A stretch of 64,000 nucleotides of DNA from Sedimentisphaerales bacterium. Its GTDB lineage: Bacteria; Planctomycetota; Phycisphaerae; Sedimentisphaerales; SM23-30. A program made the translations under genes and the position numbers. The notes beneath the pieces are model-generated. The model worked only from the letters and a program-made list of their open reading frames with translations, was not told the DNA's origin and did no database searches. Each line of letters begins with the position of its first letter. Within the stretch, counting starts at the first letter, position 1. The stretch spans positions 16,419 through 80,418 of the forward strand of contig JAFGKT010000008.1 in the NCBI GenBank assembly GCA_016928435.1, in the 5' to 3' direction. Positions 44,943 through 53,457 of this stretch are shown here, in pieces.

Positions 44943-45869
44943 TCACTTTCCCAGCATTGCCTCCACCCGGTCCGCCACCCGCTCAACCGTATCATCCACA
45001 GCCGCATCCACCCAAAGCACCTCCGCGAAACTTCTAAACCACGTTCGCTGACTCTTAGCCAATCGTCGGGTGTTGATCTTTATCTTTTCCACAGCGTCCT
45101 GCAGTTCACCGCCGTGCCGCAAGTAATTTATGATCTCAGCGTAACCGACCGCCTGCGACGCTTGCTCACTCAATCCTTTAGGTTCAGCCAGCAATGATTT
45201 AACTTCCTCAACCAAACCTTCAGCGACCATCTTTTTAACGCGTTGATTAATCCGTCCTGAAGCGTCGGCCGGTTCACGACGCAGCCCGATCAGCCGCCAA
45301 GGATGACGGTATTTGCCGCTGCGAAACTGCCCGTGATACGATGAAATCGGCTTGCCCGTCAATTCCCATACCTCCAAGGCTCTGACGATCCGTTTTAGGT
45401 CATTCGGGTGTATTTTCCCTGCCGCTTCCGGGTCAATCTCTGTCAATCTCCGGTGCAGTTCATGGGTACCCTCGGTTTGGGCCTCCGTCTGCAGGCGGTC
45501 GCGAATCTCAGCGTTGGCTGGCGGCCCGTCGAACAGCCCTTCCAGCATCGCCCTAATATATAGAGCTGTCCCCCCTGCCGATATTATCGGACGTTGCCTG
45601 TCCTGAATCTCCGCCCGGGCTTTGTCCGCCAATTCAACATACCTGCCCACGCTGAACGATTCCCAAGGCTCAACGACATCGATAAGATGATGCGGCACTT
45701 GTTCACGCCGATCCATGCTCGGCTTGGCGGTACCAATATCCATCCGTCGATACACCTTCATCGAGTCGATACTGATGATCTCCGCGCCCCATCGACGCGC
45801 CAACTCAAACGCGAGTTTGCCCTTACCACTGGCGGTACAACCCATTATCAGCGTTAGTTGCGGTATCAT
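44943..45869 (-). CDS. miaA: tRNA dimethylallyltransferase
   Basis: MiaA transfers a dimethylallyl group to N6 of adenine 37 in tRNAs that read UNN codons. The 308 residues have normal length. The P-loop reads 'MGCTASGKGKLAFELA' (residues 9-24). Other motifs are present: 'ISIDSMKVYRRMDIGTAKPS', 'VPHHLIDVVEPWESFSVGRY', 'PIISAGGTALYIRAMLEGLF' and 'KSQRTWFR' near the C-terminus. The P-loop ends in GKG, where most MiaA proteins have GKT or GKS. AAGGAAAAG precedes the ATG directly. The lipoprotein gene at 46000 is divergent from it. Confidence 0.93.
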   Translation of the reverse strand: MIPQLTLIMGCTASGKGKLAFELARRWGAEIISIDSMKVYRRMDIGTAKPSMDRREQVPHHLIDVVEPWESFSVGRYVELADKARAEIQDRQRPIISAGGTALYIRAMLEGLFDGPPANAEIRDRLQTEAQTEGTHELHRRLTEIDPEAAGKIHPNDLKRIVRALEVWELTGKPISSYHGQFRSGKYRHPWRLIGLRREPADASGRINQRVKKMVAEGLVEEVKSLLAEPKGLSEQASQAVGYAEIINYLRHGGELQDAVEKIKINTRRLAKSQRTWFRSFAEVLWVDAAVDDTVERVADRVEAMLGK

Positions 45870-45999
45870 CTTTTCCTTGACAATTGCCGTTCAAGGCGGT
45901 TACAAAAAGGTATAAAAAAATGCCCGTTTACTCGACTCTCCGGGCTTGGCGGTACTAGAATCAGGTGTAAATGTTGACAAACTAAAGGAGTTGACAACT

Positions 46000-46362
46000 A
46001 TGGTCAAATTATCCGCTGCAGTGTTACTTGTACTTGCTGTTTCTTTTATTGCCGGCGGCTGCGTGCAAGTCGGCGGTGACCGACCACTGGTTGACTTCGC
46101 GGGATTTGCCGGTAATGGCGATTGTGAATCATGTAATGATGATGACTCCAGCCAAGTGCATGATCCAGCCCCAGGCGTGCCGGACAGCGAACTCAGCGAC
46201 TCGCAATTGATGCAGCGAGACCTGGCCGATTGCCAGCGAGATTATGAGTCACTCCAACGCCGCTATCGCGAACTTGAAACCCGCTACAATCAGCAACGCG
46301 AATCTTACGAAGATTATATCGATAATCTCGAAGAACAACTCCAAGACCTGCGCGACGATTGA
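46000..46362 (+). CDS. small lipoprotein with coiled-coil C-terminus
   Basis: The protein is 120 residues from ATG 46000, with AAAGGAG upstream; the track start at 45946 has no signal context. The signal sequence 'LSAAVLLVLAVSFIAGGC' ends in a lipobox (AGGC). The central part is Asp/Asn/Ser-rich. Residues about 65-118 form a charged coiled coil ('ADCQRDYESLQRRYRELETRYNQQ'), somewhat like Lpp-type or YbgF-like lipoproteins. It is convergent with the coiled-coil lipoprotein gene at 46444. No family is recognised. Confidence 0.7.
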   Translation: MVKLSAAVLLVLAVSFIAGGCVQVGGDRPLVDFAGFAGNGDCESCNDDDSSQVHDPAPGVPDSELSDSQLMQRDLADCQRDYESLQRRYRELETRYNQQRESYEDYIDNLEEQLQDLRDD

Positions 46363-46443
46363 TCTTTTCAAGGCCGGCGAAAACTTCACGGGAACAAACG
46401 TCTCGTATTGTCGCCCTTGCCCCCCTACCGCCCTACCGTTCGA

Positions 46444-47991
46444 TTATTCGCCGGACCCGATCGCGTAAGCAGCTTCGCGGGCTAGCTCAGCCTGTTCAGA
46501 GAATTCTTGCTGCATGCTGGCTACGGTATCCGCTACTTCCGGAATACTTTCCGCTATCGCCAAAATGGTACTCATCGTATCGTAGTGCAACGCGTCAGCC
46601 ATCCACAAATCGGATAAAGCCGTCTGGGCCGAGATCGCCAGCGTTTCAGCGTAGTCCTTGGTGTTCCCGCGAGAAACTCGTGCCGCACCGTTGAAATCGT
46701 CGATGGCTTGTGTGTATAAGTTCACCGCGTCAACCCGCAAAATACGATAGGCGTTTTCACCGGCGCGTATGTCTGTGTTAAGCACTTCCCGCAATCGCGC
46801 CAGTAAATCGGTTCGTTCGCTGTTAATAGAATCAACCCGATCCGCTGACAGAGCAAACATGCTCGAACCGCGTAGGCTCTGCAAACGTTGTTCCAGATTC
46901 CGTATAGATTCCGCCAAACGATCCCGCCTGAGCAGAGCGTGTTCCAGTTGCTCTTGGACAATCGCCAGATTACTCGATGCCAGCTCGTATTGCGCCTCGT
47001 AATAAGAAGCCCCGCTCGTGGCGTCCTCCGGATTGCCAACATCACCCACACGCAAAGCGTAAGCTTGTTCGCTCAGATCAAAGCGTTCCTGACCCCGCGT
47101 TTCTTCAGCTTGTTGCAGCGTGCTGTGGTATTGTTGGTTCAACTGCGTGAACTCAACCTGGTACTCATCAGCTTCTCTTTGCAGACGTTGTCTCTCTTGG
47201 TCCAATTCCTGCACCGCGCTTTGCGCCTGCTCCAATTGCTGCTCTAATCCCTCATAGTCGCCGTCCCCTTGCAGCCATCGCTCCAACAGCGTAATCGCTT
47301 CGCTGGGAGGATAGCCCGCAACTTCCGTGGCTGAAGTTGCCCGCCTGCTCAGCGTCGAAATCAAGCTGGAAAGCTCCTGTTGAACCGATTCGGAAGCTAT
47401 AGCGGCCTGCAAAACTTCCACACTAACACTGCTTGCCTGCATCTTGTGCAGAGTACCCAACATGAGTTTCGGACCAGCCTGCTGTTCCCGCGAAGCCCCT
47501 GACAAAGCCTGGTTCAAAATACTCTCAGCCCTGCGTAAACGATCTGCCGCTTCCACAGCCGTGACGTTGTCGGCCTGGTCCTGAGCCGTCGCCATTTGAT
47601 TGCATGCCGCCGCCAAACGCTGCGACAATTCACGCAACTGCCCCAGACTCTGTTGATCCACAGCGCCAATAGCTTCCAATTCCGCCTGCAAAGCATCAAA
47701 ATCCGCTTCTCGCGTATGGCGCTCCATAACCTGCTGAGCGACTCGAGTCTGACCGCCGCTAAGGGCGTCGTCGCCCACACCGCCGCGCGGACCGGCAGTC
47801 TCAGCGGAACGCTCAAATTCCGACTCGTTCAATATGATCTCTTGGTTACTGCTTAGTATCAGACGCCCTGATTCATTAACCGCACCGCTGCCGGTTTCTT
47901 CTCCGTCATCGCAACCGGTCCAACAGGCCAGGCAGAACGCTATGCCGCATAACACCAATATACGATCAAGCTTAAAAACACCTTTTAGCAT
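46444..47991 (-). CDS. predicted lipoprotein, long coiled coil
   Basis: A 515-residue protein with an N-terminal signal sequence (LDRILVLCGIAFCLACWTGC) whose lipobox gives Cys27. A low-complexity acidic/Gly linker (about 28-80) follows. Most of the remainder is heptad-rich coiled coil ('EGLEQQLEQAQSAVQELDQERQRLQREADEYQ', quoted in part). A hydrophobic-helical C-terminal end ('LAREAAYAIGSGE') closes it. I recognise no enzymatic motif. It may be an envelope scaffold. The ATG has no close ribosome binding site, so the start is moderately sure. Confidence 0.7.
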   Translation of the reverse strand: MLKGVFKLDRILVLCGIAFCLACWTGCDDGEETGSGAVNESGRLILSSNQEIILNESEFERSAETAGPRGGVGDDALSGGQTRVAQQVMERHTREADFDALQAELEAIGAVDQQSLGQLRELSQRLAAACNQMATAQDQADNVTAVEAADRLRRAESILNQALSGASREQQAGPKLMLGTLHKMQASSVSVEVLQAAIASESVQQELSSLISTLSRRATSATEVAGYPPSEAITLLERWLQGDGDYEGLEQQLEQAQSAVQELDQERQRLQREADEYQVEFTQLNQQYHSTLQQAEETRGQERFDLSEQAYALRVGDVGNPEDATSGASYYEAQYELASSNLAIVQEQLEHALLRRDRLAESIRNLEQRLQSLRGSSMFALSADRVDSINSERTDLLARLREVLNTDIRAGENAYRILRVDAVNLYTQAIDDFNGAARVSRGNTKDYAETLAISAQTALSDLWMADALHYDTMSTILAIAESIPEVADTVASMQQEFSEQAELAREAAYAIGSGE

Positions 47992-48661
47992 ATAAAATGC
48001 CGCCTTCCGTATAAAACTTAGCTATATAATGATATATTCTCTCGGATGACCCCACGGCGGGTTCGTATTTAACGCATTTCTACCAGAGCGCCGCTGCTAT
48101 GTCAAGCAGCTTATATCTTTTGTAACATCCAGCCCCAACAAAGCTTATATGCTCCAGACAACAAAGGCCCGCAGCCGCCCTTCCGCTGACCACCCAGCCC
48201 AGGCCCGCAACCATCTGACCCAAACAATCCAGCCTATTCCCACCATTATACCTCCCTGGGCCGACCTCGGGAAATTGTCTGCCATACCGACTGGGGCAAT
48301 ACCAGAGTACACGCGATTTAATATTACCTGCCTTGACAGGATTATGGACCGTCTATAATATGATTTCTTGACAGGTTTTGTGCTGCGCTGCCAACCGATA
48401 GTTCTTGCTATGGGTTGACGCCCCCACTAGTGCCGAAATCGCTGAGCTTTTCACAGAAGCATGGCGAATCACGCCCTTTATTACTTGGTTCATAAGCCGG
48501 TTGTACTTTTCCGCAGCCGACATATTGAATACCAAAATAGGGCCCTCCGGAAGTCCTTCCGTCATGCTTGAAAACCTGTCTTACCGTACTGAGTGGTCAA
48601 TCACGCTGATTGATTTTGATATTTCGTGGATATTATTTTGTGAATAAGGAAATGTGTCGTC
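47992..48661. other. intergenic region upstream of the acyl-CoA synthetase gene
   Basis: The 670 bp hold only short ORFs without family signals (48149-48358 plus, 48405-48647 plus, 48353-48565 minus). A TTGACA/TATAAT pair with a 15-base spacer lies at 48333-48359 (plus). 'CTTGACAGG...' also recurs at 48366. There is no convincing RNA structure. Confidence 0.4.
48333..48359 (+). promoter_or_regulatory. possible promoter for acd/CoA-transferase operon
   Basis: Both hexamers are perfect (TTGACA 48333-48338 and TATAAT 48354-48359) but the spacer is only 15 bases, shorter than optimal. The leader to the ATG at 48662 would be about 295 bases. Confidence 0.4.
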
Positions 48662-50764
48662 ATGCTTGAATCTCTGTTGCATCCCAAGGCCGTGGCTGTT
48701 TTTGGCGCCTCACGCACTCCCGGAAAGGTAGGGCATGAGGTTGTTGCCAACATGAAACAGGCCGGCTTTGAAGGCCCCATTGTCCCAATCAATCCATCTG
48801 CCGACGACGTTTTAGGCCTCAAGTGTTATCCTGACCTGCGAGCCTATGGCCAACCAATCGACCTAAGCGTAATTGCGGTTCCCAATAAATTCGTTATGTC
48901 AGCCATCGAGAGTTCCGTCGCCGCCGGAGCCAAGGCGGTAGTCGTTATAACCGCCGGCTATAAAGAAGTCGGTGCCGAAGGGGCCGCTGAAGAAAAAAAG
49001 ATGGCCAAGTACTGTGCCTCGCACGGCGTAAGACTCTTGGGACCCAACTGTCTCGGTTTGCTCAATACCCATCATAAAATGAATGCCTCCTTTGCCGCTA
49101 AAATGCCCAAGCCGGGTAATATTTCGGTTTTCTCTCAATCCGGCGCGCTGGCCACGGCCATCCTCGACTGGTCCGCCGCTCGTTCATTGGGTCTGGGCAA
49201 ACTCATCAGCATAGGCAACAAAGCCGACCTTAACGAAAACGATTTCCTCAAAGCCCTCGCTGCTGACAAAGAAACTCACGTGATTGTGGGTTATCTCGAA
49301 AGTATCATGTCCGGCGACACCTTTATCAAAGCCGCTGAGTCCGCCGCGTCGGTCAAACCCGTGGTTATTCTCAAAGCGGGTACTACTACCGCTGGTACCA
49401 AAGCCGCATCGTCGCACACCGGCAGTCTCGCTGGTGCCGATATCGCTTACGGCGCCGCGTTCAAACGCTCCGGAGTTATTCGCGCTGACACATTCGAGGC
49501 TTTATTCGATTACGCCACCGCCCTTTCCATGCAGCCACTGCCCAAAGGCAAAAGAGTGGCGATCATCACCAACGCCGGTGGACCCGGTATCATGGCCGCC
49601 GATGCCGTCGAAAACGCCGGGATGGAAGTCACCGCCCTAACCGACAGTATCGCCAGCGCTCTCAAAGCCAAACTGCCCGCCGCCGCCAGTGTCGGAAATC
49701 CCATCGATGTACTCGGTGACGCCGAACCAGACCGCTATGTCGAAGCCGTTAATGCCGCTCAGGATGACGATGCCGTGGACGCTATCATCGTTCTGCTCAC
49801 CCCCCAAGCCATGACCAAACCCGCTGAGACCGCCCGCGCCATCGCTAATTGTGTGCGAGGCGAAAAACCCATCTTGGCTTGTTTCATGGGCGGCTCCGAC
49901 GTAATGCCGGGCCGAGAAGAACTCGTCGCCTGCAACCTGCCCGACTACCCCGCCCCAGAACGAGCCGTAGATGCCCTCCGAGCGATGTATGAATACGCCA
50001 CATGGCGCCGCAGACCACCACGCGTCGTAACGCGCTTCCCCGTCAACCGCCGTCGCGCCGAACGTATCATCCAACGTCATAATCGCAACAACCAACTGCA
50101 GATCGGCGAAGCCAAAGCCAAAGACATCCTTCGGGCTTACAACTTCAACGTGCCGCCCGGAGATTTGGCGCGATCCGTCGATGAAGCCGTCGAAGTCGCC
50201 GACCGCATCGGATATCCTGTCGCTATCAAGATCGCTTCGCCCGATATTCTCCATAAGTCCGATCTGGGCGGAGTCAAACTCAATCTCGTCAACGCCTACG
50301 CCCTCCGCGATGCTTACGACCTCATGATGCTGCGAATCAACCAGAAAATGCCCGAAGCGAGGATCGAAGGCGTTTACGTCGAAAAAATGTGTTCCAGAGG
50401 ACGTGAGATTATCATCGGTATGACTCGCGATCCATCCTTTGGCCCAATGCTTATGTTCGGCCTTGGAGGCATCTTCGTCGAAGTTATGAAGGATGTCACC
50501 TTCCACTTGGCTCCCATTACCTCTGATGAAGCCTTGCAGATGCTCGCCGGTACGCGCAGCTACAAACTCCTCACCGGCGTACGCGGACAAAAGTCCGTCG
50601 ATCTCGCCGCCATCGCCGACGGCATCCAGAGAATGAGCCAATTGGTTACCGACTTCCCTCAAATCGTAGAAATGGACATCAATCCCTTTATTGTCGGCGA
50701 AATAGGTACTGAACCCGTCGCCGCTGACGCCCGCATGACACTTTCAGGAGTTCCCGTCAAATGA
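48662..50764 (+). CDS. acetate/acyl-CoA ligase (ADP-forming), fused alpha-beta subunits
   Basis: A 700-residue NDP-forming acyl-CoA synthetase. Its N-terminal CoA-binding Rossmann domain opens 'LHPKAVAVFGASRTPGKVGHEV'. The succinyl-CoA ligase-like domains include the phosphohistidine motif 'ASSHTGSLAG' (His252). The C-terminal ATP-grasp domain (about 475-700) has 'GYPVAIKIASPDILHKSDLGGVKLNL' and 'EMDINPF'. Such enzymes form acyl-CoA or run backwards to make ATP and acetate. The C-terminus lacks the GNAT domain found in PatZ/Pka-type lysine acetyltransferases; that domain is instead on the next protein. AAGGA precedes the ATG. Its stop overlaps the next start (ATGA), so the genes are coupled. 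Confidence 0.92.
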   Translation: MLESLLHPKAVAVFGASRTPGKVGHEVVANMKQAGFEGPIVPINPSADDVLGLKCYPDLRAYGQPIDLSVIAVPNKFVMSAIESSVAAGAKAVVVITAGYKEVGAEGAAEEKKMAKYCASHGVRLLGPNCLGLLNTHHKMNASFAAKMPKPGNISVFSQSGALATAILDWSAARSLGLGKLISIGNKADLNENDFLKALAADKETHVIVGYLESIMSGDTFIKAAESAASVKPVVILKAGTTTAGTKAASSHTGSLAGADIAYGAAFKRSGVIRADTFEALFDYATALSMQPLPKGKRVAIITNAGGPGIMAADAVENAGMEVTALTDSIASALKAKLPAAASVGNPIDVLGDAEPDRYVEAVNAAQDDDAVDAIIVLLTPQAMTKPAETARAIANCVRGEKPILACFMGGSDVMPGREELVACNLPDYPAPERAVDALRAMYEYATWRRRPPRVVTRFPVNRRRAERIIQRHNRNNQLQIGEAKAKDILRAYNFNVPPGDLARSVDEAVEVADRIGYPVAIKIASPDILHKSDLGGVKLNLVNAYALRDAYDLMMLRINQKMPEARIEGVYVEKMCSRGREIIIGMTRDPSFGPMLMFGLGGIFVEVMKDVTFHLAPITSDEALQMLAGTRSYKLLTGVRGQKSVDLAAIADGIQRMSQLVTDFPQIVEMDINPFIVGEIGTEPVAADARMTLSGVPVK

Positions 50765-52638
50765 CCAGCAACACCAATTTCGATCCTCAATGGCAAACCA
50801 AATACAGCAACATGGTTCTCTCTGCCGAACAAGCCGCAGCTAAGATAGAGCCCGGACAACGTGTCTTCGTCGGTACCGGTTGCGCCAGCCCTCAAGCGCT
50901 GCTGCACGCTCTGGTCAAACGCGCTGATAATCTCGTTGATGTCGAGATCGTGCATCTGCTGACCTTCGGCGACGCTCCTTATGCCGTCAAAAGCCTGGCC
51001 GAAAACTTCCGCATCAATAGTTTCTTTATCGCCGAGAACGTGCGCGATATGATCCAAGAGGGACTGGGAGACTACACCCCCATTTTCCTCTCTGATATCC
51101 CGCGACTGTTTTCTTCCGGACAATTACCTTTAGACGTCGTACTGCTTCAGGTTTCACCACCGGACAATGGCGGAATGTGCAGCTTGGGTATCTCCGTTGA
51201 CATCGTTCGCAGCGCCGCCCAAAACGCGTCGTTGGTCATCGCGCAGGTAAACCCCCAAATGCCTTATACCCTTGGTGACAGCTTCATCAATGTACAGGAA
51301 TTGGATGTCCTTGTGCCCGCCGATGAACCGTTGCACGAAATTTCTCCGCCCGAGACCACCGAGGAAACCCGCCGTATCGGCGAAAACATCGCCGCCCTCA
51401 TCGAAGACGCTTCCACTGTCGAGCTAGGCATCGGACGCATCCCTCAATCGGTCCTGCCGTTCCTCAAAAACAAAAAAGAACTCGGCATCCACACCGAAAT
51501 GTTCACCGACGCTATTATTGATCTCATCGAATCCGGCGCCATTACCGGCTCGCGCAAATCTATGGACCGCGACAAAATCGTCGCTAGTTTCTGCCTAGGC
51601 ACCAAACGGCTCTACGACTACATCGACAACAATGAAATGTTCTCTTTCCGCCCCACCGAGTACGTCAACGACCCATACGTTATCAGCAAACAGCACAAAA
51701 TGGTCGCCATCAACGTCGCGCTCGAAGTCGATCTCACCGGACAAATCTGCGCTGATTCGATCGGCAACCGTTTCTTCTCCGGCATCGGCGGACAAGTGGA
51801 CTTTAATCGCGGCGCAGCCCGTTCCGCCGGAGGCAAAGCTATCATCGCCCTGCCCAGTACCGCATGTGATGGCACAGTCTCACGCATCGCTTGTCAGCTC
51901 AGTCCCGGAGCCGGAGTCGTTACCACCAGAGGCGATGTCCATTATGTCGTCACAGAATACGGAGTCGCCTATCTGCACGGAAAGAGCGTCCAGGAACGCG
52001 CCATGGCGCTAATCAGCATCGCTCACCCCGATTTCCGCGAGCAACTGCTCAAAGATGCTATAGCTGCCAAGTATATCCGCTCCGATCTATCCGCCATCGA
52101 AGGCAAAATCAAAACCTCGCCCGGTGAATACCGCGCCACCCATCTGCTCGACGATGGTGTTCAGGTCAACTTCCGCAACATCGCTCCCACTGATGAACCA
52201 CTTATGCGCGAACTATTCTACGACCTCTCACAGCAAACAATATACTATCGTTTCATGCAGGAGCTAAAGCGAATCCCAGCCAAACAGGTCCAAGACTTCG
52301 TTTATATCGACCATCGCACCGACGTAGCTATCGTCGGAACTCTCCCTGAAGCCCACGGCGAGGACATCATCGCGATTGGACGTTATTATCTCGATAAGAA
52401 AACCAACCGGGCTGAAGTAGCATTCGTTGTCCGCGATCAATGGCAAAACCGAGGCATCGGCCATTTTCTGCTCAAAGAACTCATGACTACCGCCAAGGGC
52501 CACGGCATCGGCGGATTCACGGCCGAAGTACTCCCCGAAAACAAAGCAATGCAGCACGTCCTAAATCAGGCCCCCTGCCACGTACAAAGCCAACTCCGCG
52601 AAGGCGTTTACCACTTTGAACTCGACTTCGCTGTCTAG
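50761..52638 (+). CDS. acetyl-CoA hydrolase/transferase family protein fused to a GNAT acetyltransferase domain
   Basis: Residues about 15-440 form the acetyl-CoA hydrolase/CoA-transferase fold, with 'PGQRVFVGTGCASPQALLHAL', 'STVELGIGRIPQSVLPFL' and the conserved 'VVTEYGVAYLHGKSVQERA'. Residues about 465-620 are a GNAT domain ('RNIAPTDEPLMRELFYDLS', 'RAEVAFVVRDQWQNRGIGHFLLKEL', an acetyl-CoA-binding QxxGxG-type loop). The start overlaps the stop of the ADP-forming synthetase by 4 bases. The pair could interconvert acetate, acyl-CoAs and CoA and, via GNAT, acetylate a protein or small molecule. A strong terminator (52672) follows. Confidence 0.9.
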   Translation: MTSNTNFDPQWQTKYSNMVLSAEQAAAKIEPGQRVFVGTGCASPQALLHALVKRADNLVDVEIVHLLTFGDAPYAVKSLAENFRINSFFIAENVRDMIQEGLGDYTPIFLSDIPRLFSSGQLPLDVVLLQVSPPDNGGMCSLGISVDIVRSAAQNASLVIAQVNPQMPYTLGDSFINVQELDVLVPADEPLHEISPPETTEETRRIGENIAALIEDASTVELGIGRIPQSVLPFLKNKKELGIHTEMFTDAIIDLIESGAITGSRKSMDRDKIVASFCLGTKRLYDYIDNNEMFSFRPTEYVNDPYVISKQHKMVAINVALEVDLTGQICADSIGNRFFSGIGGQVDFNRGAARSAGGKAIIALPSTACDGTVSRIACQLSPGAGVVTTRGDVHYVVTEYGVAYLHGKSVQERAMALISIAHPDFREQLLKDAIAAKYIRSDLSAIEGKIKTSPGEYRATHLLDDGVQVNFRNIAPTDEPLMRELFYDLSQQTIYYRFMQELKRIPAKQVQDFVYIDHRTDVAIVGTLPEAHGEDIIAIGRYYLDKKTNRAEVAFVVRDQWQNRGIGHFLLKELMTTAKGHGIGGFTAEVLPENKAMQHVLNQAPCHVQSQLREGVYHFELDFAV

Positions 52639-52671
52639 AAAAATCTGGCATTCCGTTTTCCCAACAATTAG

Positions 52672-52695
52672 CCCCCTGACCTGTCAGGGGGTTTT
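52672..52695 (+). terminator. rho-independent terminator after the CoA-transferase/GNAT gene
   Basis: CCCCCTGAC-CT-GTCAGGGGG followed by TTTT, 34 bases past the stop codon at 52638. The stem is 9 bp and perfect. Confidence 0.85.
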
Positions 52696-52754
52696 ATCCA
52701 TGGGGACAAACCGATTTGCCAGATAGCTATACACACCGTAAGAAACCAAAAAAC

Positions 52755-52799
52755 AAAGCCTGCCAAGCCATAATAACTATGACTAAGCAGGCTTTTTTT
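52755..52799. terminator. bidirectional terminator
   Basis: AAAGCCTGC...GCAGGCTTT with T-runs on both strands (TTTTTTT to the right, TTTGTTTTTT to the left on the minus strand). It ends the plus-strand operon a second time and lies 117 bp past the end of the minus-strand ORF at 52912. Confidence 0.75.
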
Positions 52800-52911
52800 C
52801 GACGTTGCCGTTTACTGTTCATATGGTTCAAGTAATGCCCAAGCCTGTGGGAAATGTGGCCCAAACATCCCTGCCGAAACAGCTCAACGTTCAACGAAGG
52901 GGTTTGCTATA

Positions 52912-53172
52912 TCACCTTCTCAAGCACTCCTCAAATGCTTCATCTGTAGACAAACCACTATCTGACAGTAAACGCATATCACTATAGTCTTCCAGCGCCA
53001 AACACTGCTTGCGCCAGCGACAATTCATTTTGTCACATCTTATCCCTTGGCCAAAACACTCCCATTCACCGGCGGCACGCTGCATTTCCCAGATGAACTC
53101 AACCTCAGGCATCTCACCATCCAAGACGCCCATCAGCATCGCTCGATTTTTAACCATAGTTCGCGATATCAT
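52912..53172 (-). CDS. small hypothetical protein with C-terminal acidic helix
   Basis: An 86-residue ORF, not recognised. Its composition looks like a real soluble protein: 'EMPEVEFIWEMQRAAGEWECFG' then a Cys pair region 'GIRCDKMNCRWRKQCLALEDYSDMRLL' with three cysteines, and an acidic amphipathic end. GGAGC lies 11 bases before the ATG, which is somewhat far. It follows the ORF at 53200 by 27 bp on the same strand, and a bidirectional terminator lies downstream. Confidence 0.5.
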   Translation of the reverse strand: MISRTMVKNRAMLMGVLDGEMPEVEFIWEMQRAAGEWECFGQGIRCDKMNCRWRKQCLALEDYSDMRLLSDSGLSTDEAFEECLRR

Positions 53173-53199
53173 TCTAGAGAAAGCTCCTTGACTGCAAAA

Positions 53200-53388
53200 C
53201 TACACAGCCCGCGCACATTCCCCTTGTCCCGACCTATAGCTAATCTTTTGCCGCTCCTTTTTCCTGCCTCCATCTACAGCAAAAACGATCATACCCTCAT
53301 GGTCCCATAACCATATCGTATATTCAAAGTATACCACAGATTCATCTTTTTCAAAGACATGAATGGGTATCTTCCCCCAAAAAACCAC
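53200..53388 (-). CDS. small hypothetical protein
   Basis: A 62-residue ORF opening 'VFWGKIPIHVFEKDESVVYFEY', with 'TIWLWDHEGMIVFAV' and a basic 'GGRKKERQKI' stretch. The start is GTG 53388 with no visible ribosome binding site, so the true start could be upstream or absent. Its protein-like composition and its position just before another small ORF suggest a two-gene unit or one gene split by a frameshift. Confidence 0.4.
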   Translation of the reverse strand: MVFWGKIPIHVFEKDESVVYFEYTIWLWDHEGMIVFAVDGGRKKERQKISYRSGQGECARAV

Positions 53389-53457
53389 TTTATGTTTGAT
53401 GGGCCTACATCCCTGGCTTCTTGTCCTAACAATCTAGCCCTAAAATCCAGTTTGCCC

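Noticed and set aside
48353-48565. 70-residue minus-strand ORF before the acyl-CoA synthetase
   Set aside because: No ribosome binding site and no family signal; overlaps the plus-strand candidate and a promoter-like pair.
48405-48647. 80-residue plus-strand ORF before the acyl-CoA synthetase
   Set aside because: TTG start, no ribosome binding site, no recognisable sequence; kept only as part of the intergenic description.
49637-50662. 341-residue minus-strand ORF over the acyl-CoA synthetase gene
   Set aside because: Gly/Asp-rich shadow of an unmistakable ADP-forming synthetase; no domain.
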